Assembly: GCF_019175385.1 (NCBI RefSeq) | Contig: NC_083338.1 | Location: 90,231,777 to 90,295,776 of the forward strand | Length of the DNA: 64,000 bases | Direction: 5' to 3' | From: Lycium barbarum | Taxonomy: Eukaryota; Streptophyta; Magnoliopsida; Solanales; Solanaceae | Shown here: positions 45,421-57,710 of the stretch, in pieces | Position numbering within the stretch: the first letter of the stretch is position 1 | Layout: every line of letters begins with the position of its first letter | Made by a program: the position numbers and the translations under genes | The notes under the pieces: model-generated | The model's database searches: none | Seen by the model: only the letters and a program-made list of their open reading frames with translations | Told to the model about the DNA's origin: nothing

Positions 45421-46947
45421 TCACGGGTCACCAACCGCAGTAAGCACCTCAAAGGGTTTAATGGACTCGGGTTTCACCCCAAAACAACCAGCATCATATG
45501 TAGTAATATAAGAAAATGTAGAACCCGGATCTATCAACGCATACACATCACGGGAGAATATAGACAATATACCTGTCACTACATCTGGAGAGGACTTGAG
45601 ATCCTGTCGTCCCGCTAAAGCATATACACGGGGCTGAGTGGCACTCGAAGTAGATGCTACCCCTTGGCCTCTACCTCGGCCTGCAGTCATCTGGGGAGTC
45701 TGCCCTGTCGGGCGTGCCGATGAGGAACCCGCTGCTGAGCCTGTGGGCTGAACCCCACCTCTACCATATCGCGAGAGACAATCTCGCATCAAATGTCCAG
45801 TATGCCCACAAACATAACAACCATCCGTGTCCTGACGACATGGCCCTGAATGTAATTTGCGGCACCGACTACATCGTGGAACTGGGAGACTCCCCTGACT
45901 ATAATCACCCTCAAACTGGGAACCTGAAGCCCTCGAACTCTGGCCTTGTCCCGAGCGAAAGGAGCAGTCAAATCTTCTATCTGGAAATCTGGGATGTGCG
46001 CTAGTCGCTGAATGGCCTGAATACCAGGAATAAGTGTGCCTCGATCCCCCTCTATACTCACCGCCTGTGCCCATAGATCTAGCCCTTTTGCTTTGTCTCT
46101 TGTCACCGTCGCGATCACCCCTTTGTTGTTGTTGTCGCCTTTCTAAATTTTGAGCATGAGCCTGTATCCGGGAAATGACCATCCCGTCTTGCAAGGAAGC
46201 CGACAGAAAATCTCTAAATAGATGTGGCCCTAGGCCACTCACAAATCTATGTACCCGATCTCCCATGTCGGCCACCATGGTCGGAGCATATCTAGCCAAA
46301 GAATTGAATTGCATGCTATACTCCCGGGCACTCATATTTCCTTGCCTCAAATTCAGAAATCTATCCGCTCTAGCTCGGCGGACCTCGGGTGGCAAATAGT
46401 GACGAATGAAAGCTTCTATGAACTCTTGCCAAACCAGAGGAGGCGCATTCTCTCCTCTTGATAATACCCAATTGTTGTACCATAACACCGCCACATCCCG
46501 GAGTCTATAGGATACCAACTCCACGGATTAAGTTTCGGAGGCATGGACAATCTTCAATGTCCTCAATATTTCATCAATAAAACCTTGTGGGTCTTCCTCC
46601 GGCTTTGACCCGAAGAACTCCGGAGGGTTTAGACTCATAAAATCACGGGCCTTTGTACTTGCTGCCCGATCACTTGAACCCACATTCTGTCGTTGTGCCT
46701 GAGCGAAAAAAAGTTGTGTGAGTAACTGGATTGCCTCGGTCATTTGTTGACCCGAAGCAACCGGCGGAGGAATTGGAGCTGGAGCTCCTCCTTGTTCTCC
46801 CACATTAGGCGGCGTGGAGAAAGTATTAGATGGGGCCTCGTTATGCGACTCACCCTCTTAAATATTCACTGGAGGCTCTCTTTCCACCTACCTCTTTGTC
46901 GTAGTCTTGCCCTTCTAGGCGGCTGTAGCTTTCCCCTTTGGCGGCAT
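45421..46947 (-). pseudogene. gag: gag-protease, F copy 1, broken
   Basis: Start ATG at 46947 (MPPKGKATAA), then a TAG where F copy 2 and B have Gln, and two further stops before the open piece 46803-46528. A TAA that F copy 2 shares separates it from 46524-45421 (367 residues: capsid, hinge, zinc knuckles CSRC..H..C and [14 protein letters not shown], protease [12 protein letters not shown]). Confidence 0.92.
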
Positions 46948-46948
46948 T

Positions 46949-46971
46949 CTGAAATCATAACACACTATTAG
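46949..46971 (-). promoter_or_regulatory. Predicted 3' splice acceptor and branch point before gag, F copy 1
   Basis: Minus strand branch-like CTAAT (branch A at 46968), then TTATGATTTCAG with AG at 46950-46949, one base before ATG 46947. The branch A is 19 nt from the AG, the same distance as in family A although the sequences differ. Confidence 0.5.
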
Positions 46972-47053
46972 GGAGGACAAAATCTAATACACGGCTCTAT
47001 CGCACGATCTCATAGAAGAAAGATGGTCATTTTTCCTAAATGCCCTGTAGCTT

Positions 47054-47090
47054 TTGTTTATTGATGTGGCGTGCTACACACCATAAACAA
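47054..47090 (-). promoter_or_regulatory. Conserved leader hairpin, F copy 1
   Basis: Outer stem TTGTTTAT/ATAAACAA, inner stem TGTG/CACA (47065-47068, 47077-47080), loop GCGTGCTA. Same shape and outer stem as A and B, but the loop lacks a perfect palindrome. Confidence 0.5.
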
Positions 47091-47134
47091 GACTCTACTA
47101 GACACGGATCGTAGGCACTTCCTAGGACCGAACG

Positions 47135-47146
47135 ACTCTGATACCA
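47135..47146 (-). promoter_or_regulatory. Primer binding site, F copy 1
   Basis: Minus strand TGGTATCAGAGT, tRNA-iMet type with one terminal mismatch, four bases from LTR F2. Confidence 0.88.
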
Positions 47147-48422
47147 CTTTTGTCACGACCCGGCTAGGGGCCGTGACGGGTACCCGGGGCTAACCGCCGA
47201 GCACCGCTCGTACTATTACTTCTTAGGCTTATTTAAAAACAATTTATCCAATTCATGCTCGATTTATAAGAAAACCCATTTTCCTTTAAAACATAATGAT
47301 TTTATACACATGAGCCCTTAGGCTAGCAAAATAATATATATGCATATATTTACACAATGATAACTCCGTGAAACCACATGACCCACATTGAGTATCTATT
47401 AGCCTCTATGAGATGACATCTACAACTGTACATAAAAGAATCATCATAGGCACCTCCGGGACAATGGAGGGCTCTCAGTCAGCTAACAGCCTCTAAGAAT
47501 CCGAAGCAAGATCTCCTCCCTGTCTACCTGTGGGCATGAACACAGCGTCCAAAGAAAACGGACGTCAGCACGAATATTGTACTGAGTATGTAAGGCAGGA
47601 ACGAAATAGATAAACATAATAGAAAGGTCAGGAATCATGAGACAAATATATAACCTGTAGAAGTGTCATAGACAATCATATTACTTACATATATCACATT
47701 TTACGTAATCATAATATACACGTCATCACATCTCATACATCATCGCGTACGTTACAATATACATCCTCACATCATAGTCTGTATCGTTCCCCGCGTCCGG
47801 GTAACCCTCATATGCCGCCCACTAGTGGTGATCATGTCCGGCCCTCTAGGCTCGGTGGAAACATAGCATCCCGCATTAGCGGTGACATGCCCGGCCATAT
47901 AGGTGCGGTGGAATCATATCATCACAACATCAATCATAACACATCACTATTTTACCTCTCATGCCATAGCATCATGTTATCATTTCTTAGTATTACATGT
48001 ATCCCTAGTCGTATTACAGGTTAGCATTATTCATCATCTTATTGTCATAGCATATATTAGCAATAAGAGCATACATTAGGCTCTAAGGTAACCACGCTAT
48101 ATCGGGGTGACGTAAGTTCGTGAACCCCCGATTGTATTATGGACATTCATGAGTATCATGCCTCGCCTTGAAGGGAATAAAACATAAGGCGAGCGTTAAC
48201 AATAATAACATCATTGACATTATAGGAGTATCGTACCACAATTTCTTGAATCTCTATACTCTAGCTCATTGTCATCATTATCAAGCTCATAGGTGAGTTA
48301 ATATATGGAAGGACTCATAAGATTCATCTGATAGAGGGATTATGGAAAACTTGAGAGATTCATGCCTTTGAAAGAAGAGTTAAGCCTCACATACCTTTCT
48401 CGTTTAATCAATCTAGCGATCG

Positions 48423-51400
48423 CTTATTGTTATGTCCCGTATTTTCGTATAACGGGAAATCAAGAAATAAAGAAGACTTGTGTGTTGAGGAAATATTTTG
48501 ATTTTGGTGAATATGAATATGTTGGTTATGGAGTTATTAATGTTAAGACGTCGGGGAAGGCCGAGGGTAAATTTGGAACTTCGGAAATTAGTTTCGGGAA
48601 TTACAAAACGGGACATTTTATGAATTGGGCTAAGAAAATGCAACACAAAAATTGAGGCCCAAAACATGGAAGTGGCCGGCCAAGAGGCAAGCCCAAGCCA
48701 CTTTTAAAGAGTCATGTGCTATGCACATGACTCCCATTTGGATATATATCAAGTATACTTGAGAATTTTCAAGATAAACACAAAGCAATTGAAGAACACC
48801 AAGCAAACGGTGCTCTTGGCCGAAGGAGAGAAAAAGGAAAAAAAAATTCTTGGCTTTGTTTCTAATCCAATCACCTAGTCTCTTTTGGAATGATTGATGA
48901 GTTCGAGGTGCTCTTCGTGGTGGTATAATTAGATTGGCGTAAGGTGCTCGTTTGCGGCAAATCGGAAATTCAAGAAAAAGGTAAGATTTTTATGTTTTAA
49001 TGTTATGAAATGGATATATATGTGTTAGTGATTGGATTAGTGTGAAGATTGTGGGATGAGGTTGTGTTTGTGCATGGTGTGTGTGTATATAAAAGGGTGT
49101 GTTTGGCCGTGAGTCCCATGTAGTGCAAGGCATAAGAATTTTATCTTGTTTAGTTTGAATAATGTGTTGTTGTGGTCATTATGTTGTAAAGGATTGATTA
49201 AGGAATTGAGTTGGTGTTAGAAAATAATTTCGGACGTTATCGGAAAGTGTATACCTTTGGTATATTTGTGTATATCATAGTATATATATGACACTAAAGA
49301 CCTTAAATAAGATTTATGGTTGATGATAACGAATTTGGAATGAAACGACGCAAGTTAGAACGTTCGTCGTAACTTTTGGTGTGTTGAATGAAAAATGGAA
49401 AGTAATGGATTTTGGGAAAACTTGGTAAATGGTTTGGAACTTGTTTGTTATGTAATGGAATAATCTTGAATGAATGAATACAATAATGTGGATATGAGTT
49501 GAAATTGTGAAGTTTGGAAATAGGATTACCAACTTATGGAATAAGGTGCAATTGTGAAGTTAGTGTGTTTGATTGTGATTCGTATTGTGTATTGATGTTT
49601 GGGCTGTTGATGTTGTTATATTTTGAGCCGAGCTAAGTCTCGGGGGTGTTAGATTTATAGGGGAAGTGCTGCCGAAATTTCGGTAGCCAAATATAGCCCA
49701 AAGACTAAAATGTTAATTCTCATGAATAGTAACTGGTAAAAGTGACCATTTGCAGTTTCTGGACGAAACGGGAATTGCGATTTGAGGAGCGTAAGGCGCC
49801 AACCAGGTATGTAAAGCCTACCTCTCATTCTTTTGGCATGTCCTTGACCCACTAGGAAAATTTTGGAATCTCGGGAATAACCCTGCTCTTGGAAATCGAA
49901 GTTCAAGTCCGAGCACTATTCACTCAGCGCGATTGAACCCCTTTTTGTCACTTTTGGTTAAAAGAATGTTCGTACCTCCATAACTTGTGTTGTTGTGTCC
50001 GAAACCCTTCGAAACTTTCGTAGATGGCTCTATGGAGCCGAAAGTCTGTGATTTGTGTCCGCCGCCTCAATTTGACCCGAGGTGGGCCCGCGAGCCCCGA
50101 GGCTCCCCTTATTCGGTTTGTTTGATTCGCTTGTGTCTGTTATGATTCGCAATCTTCTGTTTATGACTCAAGGATGTGTTTGAAACTTCCTATGCCATTA
50201 ATGCATGTTCTGTACTTTGGGATGATGTGAGAATTCCGGAAAAATGACTTATGAACAGTTTTCTTACGAATTTGACAGTTTGGAACTTCGTAACCTTTAT
50301 ATGCCTACTTTTATCAATTCGATTCCTACTCCGAGCCTTCTGGCGTCAGTATCTATCTATATGTAAACGATATGTTGAGTCCGACAAATTATTTTTAATA
50401 TGCATATGGTTTCGGCACTACTCTGTTCGTGCTGTCTGCTATGACTTCGTTCGTCGGTACCCGGGCCGACTTTGTGATCGTGCGCGCTATAATATATTCG
50501 GGAGTTATGATGTGTTACGGTTTCCGAGGCCTCGCCATAGGGCCGGTTACCGTTTATGGAGTTATGATGTGATATGGCATTTGATATGTTCTGATGATGT
50601 GATGTGTGTGTGATATGATGTGTCTGGAGACTGTACGGAGATTTGAAAACTTCTGGAGTTATGATGTGTTGTGGCACCAGCGTCGGGGGGTGACCACGTT
50701 CCTAAACCCTATACATGATTTGATTTGCATTTGTACGTTCGTCTCCCGCACAAGTTTGCTTTGTTTGTGATGTTGGTGTGTTTGTTCTTTCTGACTCCAG
50801 CTATGTTTGTGATTTCTGTACCTTCTGCTTTACATACTCAGTACTTCTCCCGTACTGACCCCCGTTTCTTCGGGGGCTGTGTTTCATGCCCGCAGGTACA
50901 GAAGCTCGTTTGGGTGGTCCTCCAGTTTAGGCTACTCATTCTGCTGTGTTGGAAAGCTCCCCTTGATCCGGAGCCTACTTTTGGTACATATCTTTTGTTG
51001 TCTGTATTCTGTATATTTGGATGAGTGGGTACGGCGGGGCCCTGTCCCGTCCTATGTTCTTATGTTCTGTGTTGTCTAGAGGCCTGTAGTCAGATTTGTG
51101 GGTCGTGGGTCCGGTGTGTTTGCATGTGAGTCTGTTTTGCATTCTTAAGCGGCCCGTACGCTGCTATGGCCAAGTCGGCCTCTGAGTTTGTATGTATGTG
51201 TATGTACTTGGGGGCGATGTGCATCCCGCCACCCTTCTGATGTGTGTGTGTGAAATTTGGCGATGTATATTCCGCCTACTTTCTGATTTGTGATTTGTCT
51301 GATCTGTACGGGCGACTGCTTAGGATAAGTGTTCGGTAGAGATCTGCTTACGATGTTGAGTTCGAATAACGTACGTTGAGTTCGGACGAGTCTGATTACG

Positions 51401-51479
51401 ATGGTCTGGGTGTGAGTTCGTTTGGGGTGTCCCAGAAGGACACCAGTCGCGGCCCACGGGGCTGGGTCGTGACACTTAT
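48423..51479 (+). mobile_element. Solo LTR G (A-like family) with 5-bp target duplication CTTAT
   Basis: LTR 48428-51474 (3047 bp), TGTTATG...TCGTGACA, plus orientation, flanked by CTTAT at 48423-48427 and 51475-51479. LTRs F1 and F3 supply the empty site. It resembles family A LTRs in reverse complement throughout but is a distinct, diverged copy. No internal sequence remains, as expected from recombination between its two LTRs. Confidence 0.95.
48709..48749 (+). promoter_or_regulatory. Solo LTR G core promoter: inverted repeat and TATA box
   Basis: Perfect 11-bp inverted repeat GAGTCATGTGC/GCACATGACTC (48709-48733), then TATATAT at 48743-48749. The outer arm bases differ from LTR1-3 on both sides in a matching way. 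A donor-like AAGGTAAG has GT at 48981-48982, about 236 nt after the TATA box. Confidence 0.6.
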
Positions 51480-51948
51480 TCTCCTTCAACGTCACGCATC
51501 TACCTTCAAAAGAGGATTCGTACTAACATTAGTCAATCAACTATATGAACGCACTACTATTTCTAGAGAAAATTGGGCAGAACTTCCCTTGTTTATACTA
51601 CTCTTCCCATATTCCATATCATCTCCCAACACTCGCAACAACAATCACAATGTAGCAATTAACAATCATCATTCATATACAATGACCAGGATCCACCATT
51701 TCTATTGGTTTCCCCACATTTATGGTTTTAGTTTCACTATCATATTTCCTCATGTATCACACTTTAATCATGCTCTACATGCCATTTATAACGTATTCAT
51801 ACTCACAACACACTAACATTTATGATTCAATTCAACTACCATTCACTCAAGGCACTATTCACTCATGAATGACCCATTTGCTATGCTTTTCAACCATTCG
51901 GGTATCTTAACCTTCCAATACCTTAAACAACATGAAATGGTCATGAAA

Positions 51949-51956
51949 CTTACCTT
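51949..51956 (-). promoter_or_regulatory. Predicted 5' splice donor in LTR F2
   Basis: Minus strand CAAGGTAAGT, a full match to the plant donor consensus, GT at 51953-51952, about 220 nt downstream of the TATA-like box. Confidence 0.5.
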
Positions 51957-52589
51957 GGATAATGGTTGAACAAGTCTTAAGTGGAGTTTCTCCCCTAGCA
52001 CCAAAACCCTATCTCTCCTCCTTTGGTTTTCTTTGATGAAGATGAACTTTACTTGGGTTTCACACTCTTGTTTTCATGAACTAGGTGTTGTTGATCATGG
52101 ATTCTCTTTGAATCTTAGTGGATGAGTGATAAGGAATATTCTAGAGTTTTCTTGAAGAGAGGAGAGGGGATATAAAATTAAAAATGAGTGAAAAAGGTCC
52201 CTTACACTTAAACTTAAAAGCTGATTTTTGTGAACAGTGGTCAGGGTGTACAGTGGCCGTAAACCCAGTTTACGGGCCGTATTCTGGTTTACGGTCCGTC
52301 CTTCATGGCCGTATTTAAGCATATCAGGAACAGAAAGGTTTGCTGTAAGTCATGGTGGTTTACGGTCACAGTTTACGGGCCGTATTTTAATTTACGGTCC
52401 GCATTTTTGGTCGTATTTTACCATTTCAACATTTGACAGAAAGTTGAAGTTTTGATAGTTGGAAGACGATGGCATTTTACGGTCCGTAAATCACTTTACG
52501 GGCCGTATTTTGTTTTACGACCACTGTGTCGAAATGCAAATCTGCAACTTTTCACTGTACGTTCACGGGGAAATTTCCGTGGTGTAACA

Positions 52590-52626
52590 CTCTCCCCCCC
52601 TTTTGGAACATTCGTCCTCGAATGTT
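52590..52626 (-). promoter_or_regulatory. Polypurine tract and hairpin, F copy 2
   Basis: Purine run (minus) 52590-52604; 8-bp arms AACATTCG/CGAATGTT at 52607-52626. Confidence 0.85.
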
Positions 52627-52799
52627 AAACACTCGAAATTCTACGAAAATTTCTCCAGATTTTCCCTGTAACTTGGCACTACCAACCTGCCACAACCCAT
52701 AATATCATCGCCTCACATGGCTACATCACAATAGCAACATACCTATGGCCACACACGACCACAAGCATAAAAATTAAAGTATACATACCTTACCTTGTC

Positions 52800-54885
52800 G
52801 GCGTTTCATCTTGGATCTCTCCTGGGGGTTGGAATAAGTGTGGATACTTAGACTTCATACTCTCTTCTACTTCCCAAGTCATTTCTTCCCGATTGTTGTT
52901 TCGCCACTCTATCTCTTTATTTCGAAGTTTCCGCACTTGCCTATCTAGGATGCAATAGGCACCTCTTCATAAATTAGCTTTTCCGTTATTTGCACATCGT
53001 CTATAGGGAAATTTTTTGTAGGATCTCCAACACACTTGCGGAGCATCGAGACATGAAAGACTCGATGGACTTATTCAAGCTCCGAAGGCAATTCCAATTC
53101 ATAGGCCACCTAACCCACCTTGCGGATGATTTTGTAGGGTCCAATGTATCTAGGACTTAACTTCTCTTTCTTGCCAAATCTCATCGCCCCTTTCATTGGT
53201 GACACTTTCAAAAATACCCAATAATCGACTTGAAATTCCAAATCTCGTCGGCGGTTGTCCGCATAGGACTTTTGGCGACTTTGGGCTGTCAAAAACTGAT
53301 CTCGAATCACCTAGACCTTTTCTACTGCTTGTTGAATCAATTCGGGGCCTATTAATTGTGCTTCTCCTATTTCAAACCATCCAATTGGAGATCTACTTTT
53401 ACTTCCATACAAAGCTTCATATGGAGCCATTTGTATAGTAGAATGATAGCTGTTGTTGTATGCAAACTCAATTAATGGCAAATGATCATCCCAACTAATA
53501 CCGAAATCTAGTACACACGCTCGTAGCATATCTTCCAAGGTTTGAATGGTACGCTCGGCGTGCCCATCAGTTTGCGGATGGAATGCCGTGCTAAACTTCG
53601 CCCGCGTGCCCAAACCTTCTTGAAAAGACTTCCAGAACTTAGCTGTGAACTGTGCTCATCTATCTGTGATAATAGACAATGGAATACCATGGAGTCACAT
53701 GATTTCTTTGAGATACATTCTTGCATAGTCTTCTGCTGAGTACGTGGTTCTAACTGGAAGAAAATGGGCTGCTTTCGTCAACCTATCCATGATCGCCCAT
53801 ATAGAATCATATTTGCTATGAGAACGAGGTAATCCCACGACGAAATCCATGTTGATCACTTCCCATTTCCAAGTGGGTATTCCTATCGCTTGCAATAAGC
53901 CTCCCGGCTTTTGATGCTCAACTTTTACTTGCTGGCAATTTGGACATTGTGCTACCAATTCTGTTATGTCTCTCTTCATGCCTCCCCACCAATACATCAT
54001 CTTGAGATCATGATACATTTTGGTTGCGCCAGGATGAATAGAATACCAGGAACAATGTGCTTCTTCTAGAATTCGTTGGCGCAATTCTGCCACATTCGGC
54101 ACACATAACCTGCTTCGGTACCTGAGAATCCCATCAATAGAAACTTCAAACGGAGACTTTTCTTTATCGTAAGATGTGTCTCTATAACTACATAACCGAG
54201 GATCTTCATACTGTCGTTCTTTCACTTCCATGTCCAAGGACGAAACTGTGGAGTCTTTGATACTAATACCTGCATCACCCGAATCAAGTACACGCACTCT
54301 GAGATTAGCCAATCGATGAAGTTCTTGAACCATCTATTTCCTTTCCGGAGGGACTTCACATAAACTGCCCATTGATCGGCGGCTAAGTGCATCGGTTGCT
54401 ACATTCGCCTTCCCGGGGTGGTATAAAATGTTAACATCATAATCATTTAACAATTCTAGCCACCTCCTCTGTCGCAAGTTCAACTCCCTTTGCTTGAAAA
54501 TGTACTGGAGGCTCTTGTGATCTGTATCGATATCAACGTGCACACCGTACAAATAATGTCTCCACATTTTTAAGGCATGAATGACCGCAGCCAATTCGAG
54601 ATCATGAGTTGGATAATTATTTTCATGTTTCCGCAATTGTCTCGAAGCATATGCAATAACCTTACCATGCTGCATCAATACGCATCCCAATCCAACACCC
54701 GAAGCGTCACAATACACAACATAGCCATCTGGCCCTTCTGAAAGTGTTAAAACTAGAGTTGAGGTCAACCTGTTTTTCAACTCTTGGAAACTGCGCTCAC
54801 AAGCGTCATTCCATTGGAATTTAGCTGACTTCTGGGTTAGCTTCGTCCATGGGGCTGAAATAGATGAAAATCCCTCTACGAATCT
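52800..54885 (-). pseudogene. pol: pol 3' half (RNase H, integrase, chromodomain), F copy 2, broken
   Basis: Segments 54780-54334 (RNase H), 54333-53695 (integrase zinc motif with intact CPNC, first catalytic Asp, and the start of the second region), 53613-53311 (catalytic Glu in GHAE) and 53310-53110 (GPY). Chromodomain sequence from about 53109 to 52800 is frameshifted by small deletions, including one that removes several codons at the WRNNN stretch. More eroded in its 3' part than F copy 1. Confidence 0.9.
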
Positions 54886-56415
54886 TCAATAACAACCTGC
54901 CAAACCCAGAAAACTACGAACTTCTGTAGGTGTCGTAGGCCTTGTCCAAGTCTTCACAACTTCAATTTTCTGAGTGTCGACTCGAATGCCATCACCTGAA
55001 ATAACATGGCCCAGAAATGTTACAGAATTTAGCCAGAACTTGCATTTTGAAAATTTTGCATACAATTCTCGAGCTCGAAGGATGCCAAGAACAATTCTCA
55101 AATGATCTGCATGTTCTGATTCTGTGCGAGAATACACGAGAATATCATCAATAAATACTATCACAAATAGATCCAAGAGAGGCCTAAATACGTTGTCCAT
55201 CAAATTCATAAATACAGCCAGAGCATTAGTCAACCCGAACGACATCACTCGGAATTCATAATGGCCATATCTCGTTCTGAAGGATGTCTTTGGAATATCT
55301 GCCTCTCTAACTCTCACTTGATGATAACCCGATCTCAAATCTATTTTTGAAAACCACTTGGCACGTTGCAATTGATCGAACAAATCATTAATCCTTGGAA
55401 GAGGATATCTGTTCTTTATTGTCACCTTGTTCAATTGCCTATAGTCGATACACATTTGTAGAGATCTGTCTTTCTTTCTCACAAGCAAGACTGGTGCTCC
55501 CCATGGTGATGAATTGGGTCTAATGAATCCTTTCTCGAGCAAGTATTTCAGCTGTGCCTTTAGATCTTTCAATTCTGTCGGAGCCACTCGATAAGGAGGG
55601 ATAGAAATAGGCTTGGTGTCCGGCAACACATCAATAGCGAAATCAATTTCCCTTTCTGGTGGAAGACCTAGAAGTTCATTTGCGAATACGTCTGGAAATT
55701 CATTCACTACCGGAACTGACTGGAAAGTCGGCGACTTTGCCTCGGTGTCACGAACCCGAACTAAGTGATAAATATATCCCTTGGCTATCATCTTCCTTGC
55801 CTTAAGGTAGGAAATAAACCTACCCTTTGGGGATGCTGCATTACCCTTCCATTCAAGCACGGGCTCTCCCGGAAATTTGAATCGAACCACTTTTGTCCGG
55901 CAATCAACATTTGCATAGCACGAAGCCAACCAATCCATGCCCATGATTTCATCGAAATCTACCATTTCCAGCTCAATTAAATCAGCTTTGGTCTGACGAT
56001 CACATATCACAATGATACAATTTCTGTATACTTGTCTTGCTATCACGGGTTCACCAACCGGAGTAAGCACCTCAAAGGGTTTAATGGACTCGGGTTTCAC
56101 CCCAATACAACCAGCAACATATGGAGTAATATAAGAAAATGTAGAACCCGGATCTATCAACGCATACACATCACGGGAGAATATAGAAAATATACCTGTG
56201 ACTACATCCGGAGAGGACTCGATATCCTGTCGTCCCACTAAAGCATATACACGGGGCTGAGTGGCACCCGAAGTAGATACTGCCCCTCGGCCTCTACCTC
56301 GGTCTGCTGTCATCTGGGCAGTCTGCCCTACCGGGCGTGCCGATGAGGAACCCGCTGCTGAGCCTGTGGGCTGAACCCCACCTCTACCATATCGCGAGAG
56401 ACAATCTCGCATCAA
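54886..56415 (-). pseudogene. pol: Nucleocapsid end, protease and RT, F copy 2 (509 residues open)
   Basis: A single open frame covers the end of the second zinc knuckle, the Gly/Arg-rich tail, protease ([12 protein letters not shown]), the PR-RT junction without a stop (NVDCRTKVV) and RT with [10 protein letters not shown]. The uninterrupted PR-RT junction shows the ancestral state of the place where family A has TAG. The frame closes where an Arg codon after GCY became TGA. Confidence 0.92.
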
Positions 56416-57529
56416 ATGTCCAGTATGCCCACAAACATACCAACCATCCGTGTCCTGACGACATGGCCCTTAATGTAATTTGCGGCATCGACTTCATCGT
56501 GTAACTGGGGGTCTCCCCTGGCTATAATCACCCTCAAACTGGGAACCTGAAGCCCTCGAACTCTGGCCTTGCACCGAGCAAAAGGAGCGGTCAAATCTTC
56601 TATCTGGAAATTTGGGAGGTGCGCTAGTCGCTGACTGACCTGAATGTCGGGAATAAGTCTGCCTCAATCCCTCTCTATACTCACTGCCTGTGCCCATAGA
56701 TCTAGCCCTTTTGCTTTGTCTGCTGTCACCGTCGCGATCACCCCTTTGTTGTTTTTGTCGCCCTTCTAAATTCTAAGCATGGGCCTGTATCCGGGAAATG
56801 TCCATCCCGTCTTGCAAGGAACCCGTCAGACAATCTCTAAATAGATGTGGCCCTAGGCCACGCACAAATCTATGTACCCGATCTCCCATGTCGGCCACCA
56901 TGGTCGGAGCATATCTAGCCAAAGAATTTAATTGCATGCTATACTCCTAGGCACTCATATTTTCTTGCCTCAAATTCAGAAATCTATCCCTCTAGCTCGG
57001 CGGACCTCGGGTGGCAAATAGTGACGAATGAAAGCATCTCCAAACTCTTTCCAAACCGGAGGAGGCGCATTCTCTCTTCCCGGAGTCTATAGGATGCCAA
57101 CTCCACAGATTAAGTTTCGGAGGCATGGACAATCTTCAATGTCCTCAATATTTCATCAATAAAACCTTGTGGGTCTTCCTCCGGCTTTGACCCGAAGAAC
57201 TCCGGAGGGTTTAGACTCATAAATTCACGGGCCTTTGTACTTGCTGCCCAGTCACTTGAACCCACATTATGTCGTTGTGCCTGAGCGGCAACCAACTGTG
57301 TCAGTAACTTGATGGCCTCGGTCATTTGTTGACTCGAAGCAACCGGCGGAAGAATTAGAGCTGGAGCTCCTCCTTGTTCTCCCACATTAGGCGGGGTGGA
57401 GGAAGTATTAGATGGGGCCTCGTTATGCGAATCACCCTCTTCAATATTCACTGGAGGCTCTCTTTCCACCCTCCTCTTTGTCATGGTCTTGCCCTTCTGG
57501 GCGGCCGTAGCTTTCCCCTTTGACGGCAT
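56416..57529 (-). pseudogene. gag: gag, F copy 2, broken
   Basis: ATG at 57529 (MPSKGKATAAQKGK, Gln intact) begins an open piece to 57110 that ends at the TAA shared with F copy 1. The capsid region 56700-57100 has lost about 41 bp near 57076 relative to F copy 1 and contains further small indels. Hinge and zinc-knuckle fragments follow at 56697-56412. An upstream in-frame ATG at 57622 lies inside the predicted intron and is not my preferred start. Confidence 0.9.
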
Positions 57530-57530
57530 T

Positions 57531-57553
57531 CTGAAATCATAACACACTATTAG
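57531..57553 (-). promoter_or_regulatory. Predicted 3' splice acceptor and branch point before gag, F copy 2
   Basis: CTAAT branch-like motif with A at 57550 and TTTCAG ending at 57531 (19 nt apart), one base before ATG 57529. With the F3 donor at 59441 it gives an intron of about 1911 nt. Confidence 0.5.
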
Positions 57554-57635
57554 GGAGGACAAAATCTTATACACGGCTCTATCGCACGATCTCATAGAAG
57601 AAAGATGGTCATTTTTCCTCAATGCTCTGTAGCCT

Positions 57636-57674
57636 CTTGTTTATTGATGTGGCGTGCTACATACCATAAACAAG
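57636..57674 (-). promoter_or_regulatory. Leader hairpin, F copy 2
   Basis: Outer stem CTTGTTTAT/ATAAACAAG (9 bp) retained; the inner stem is weakened by one change (CACA to CATA). Confidence 0.5.
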
Positions 57675-57710
57675 ACTCTACTAGACACGGCTCGTAGACA
57701 CTTCCTAGGA

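Larger units (their letters stand above)
47151..52589 (-). repeat. LTR F2 (shared middle LTR), interrupted by solo LTR G
   Basis: The two parts 47151-48427 and 51480-52589 join to 2387 bp and match F1 and F3. TATA-like TTTTATATC at 52170-52179; donor AAGGTAAGT with GT at 51953-51952. The insertion of G lies between this donor and the gag acceptor, so the predicted intron of F copy 1 would be about 5 kb. Confidence 0.93.

Noticed and set aside
57529..57622. Upstream in-frame ATG extending F copy 2 Gag by 31 residues
   Set aside because: The extension is not conserved in F copy 1, A or B and lies across the predicted acceptor; MPSKGKATAA aligns with the start in the other families.
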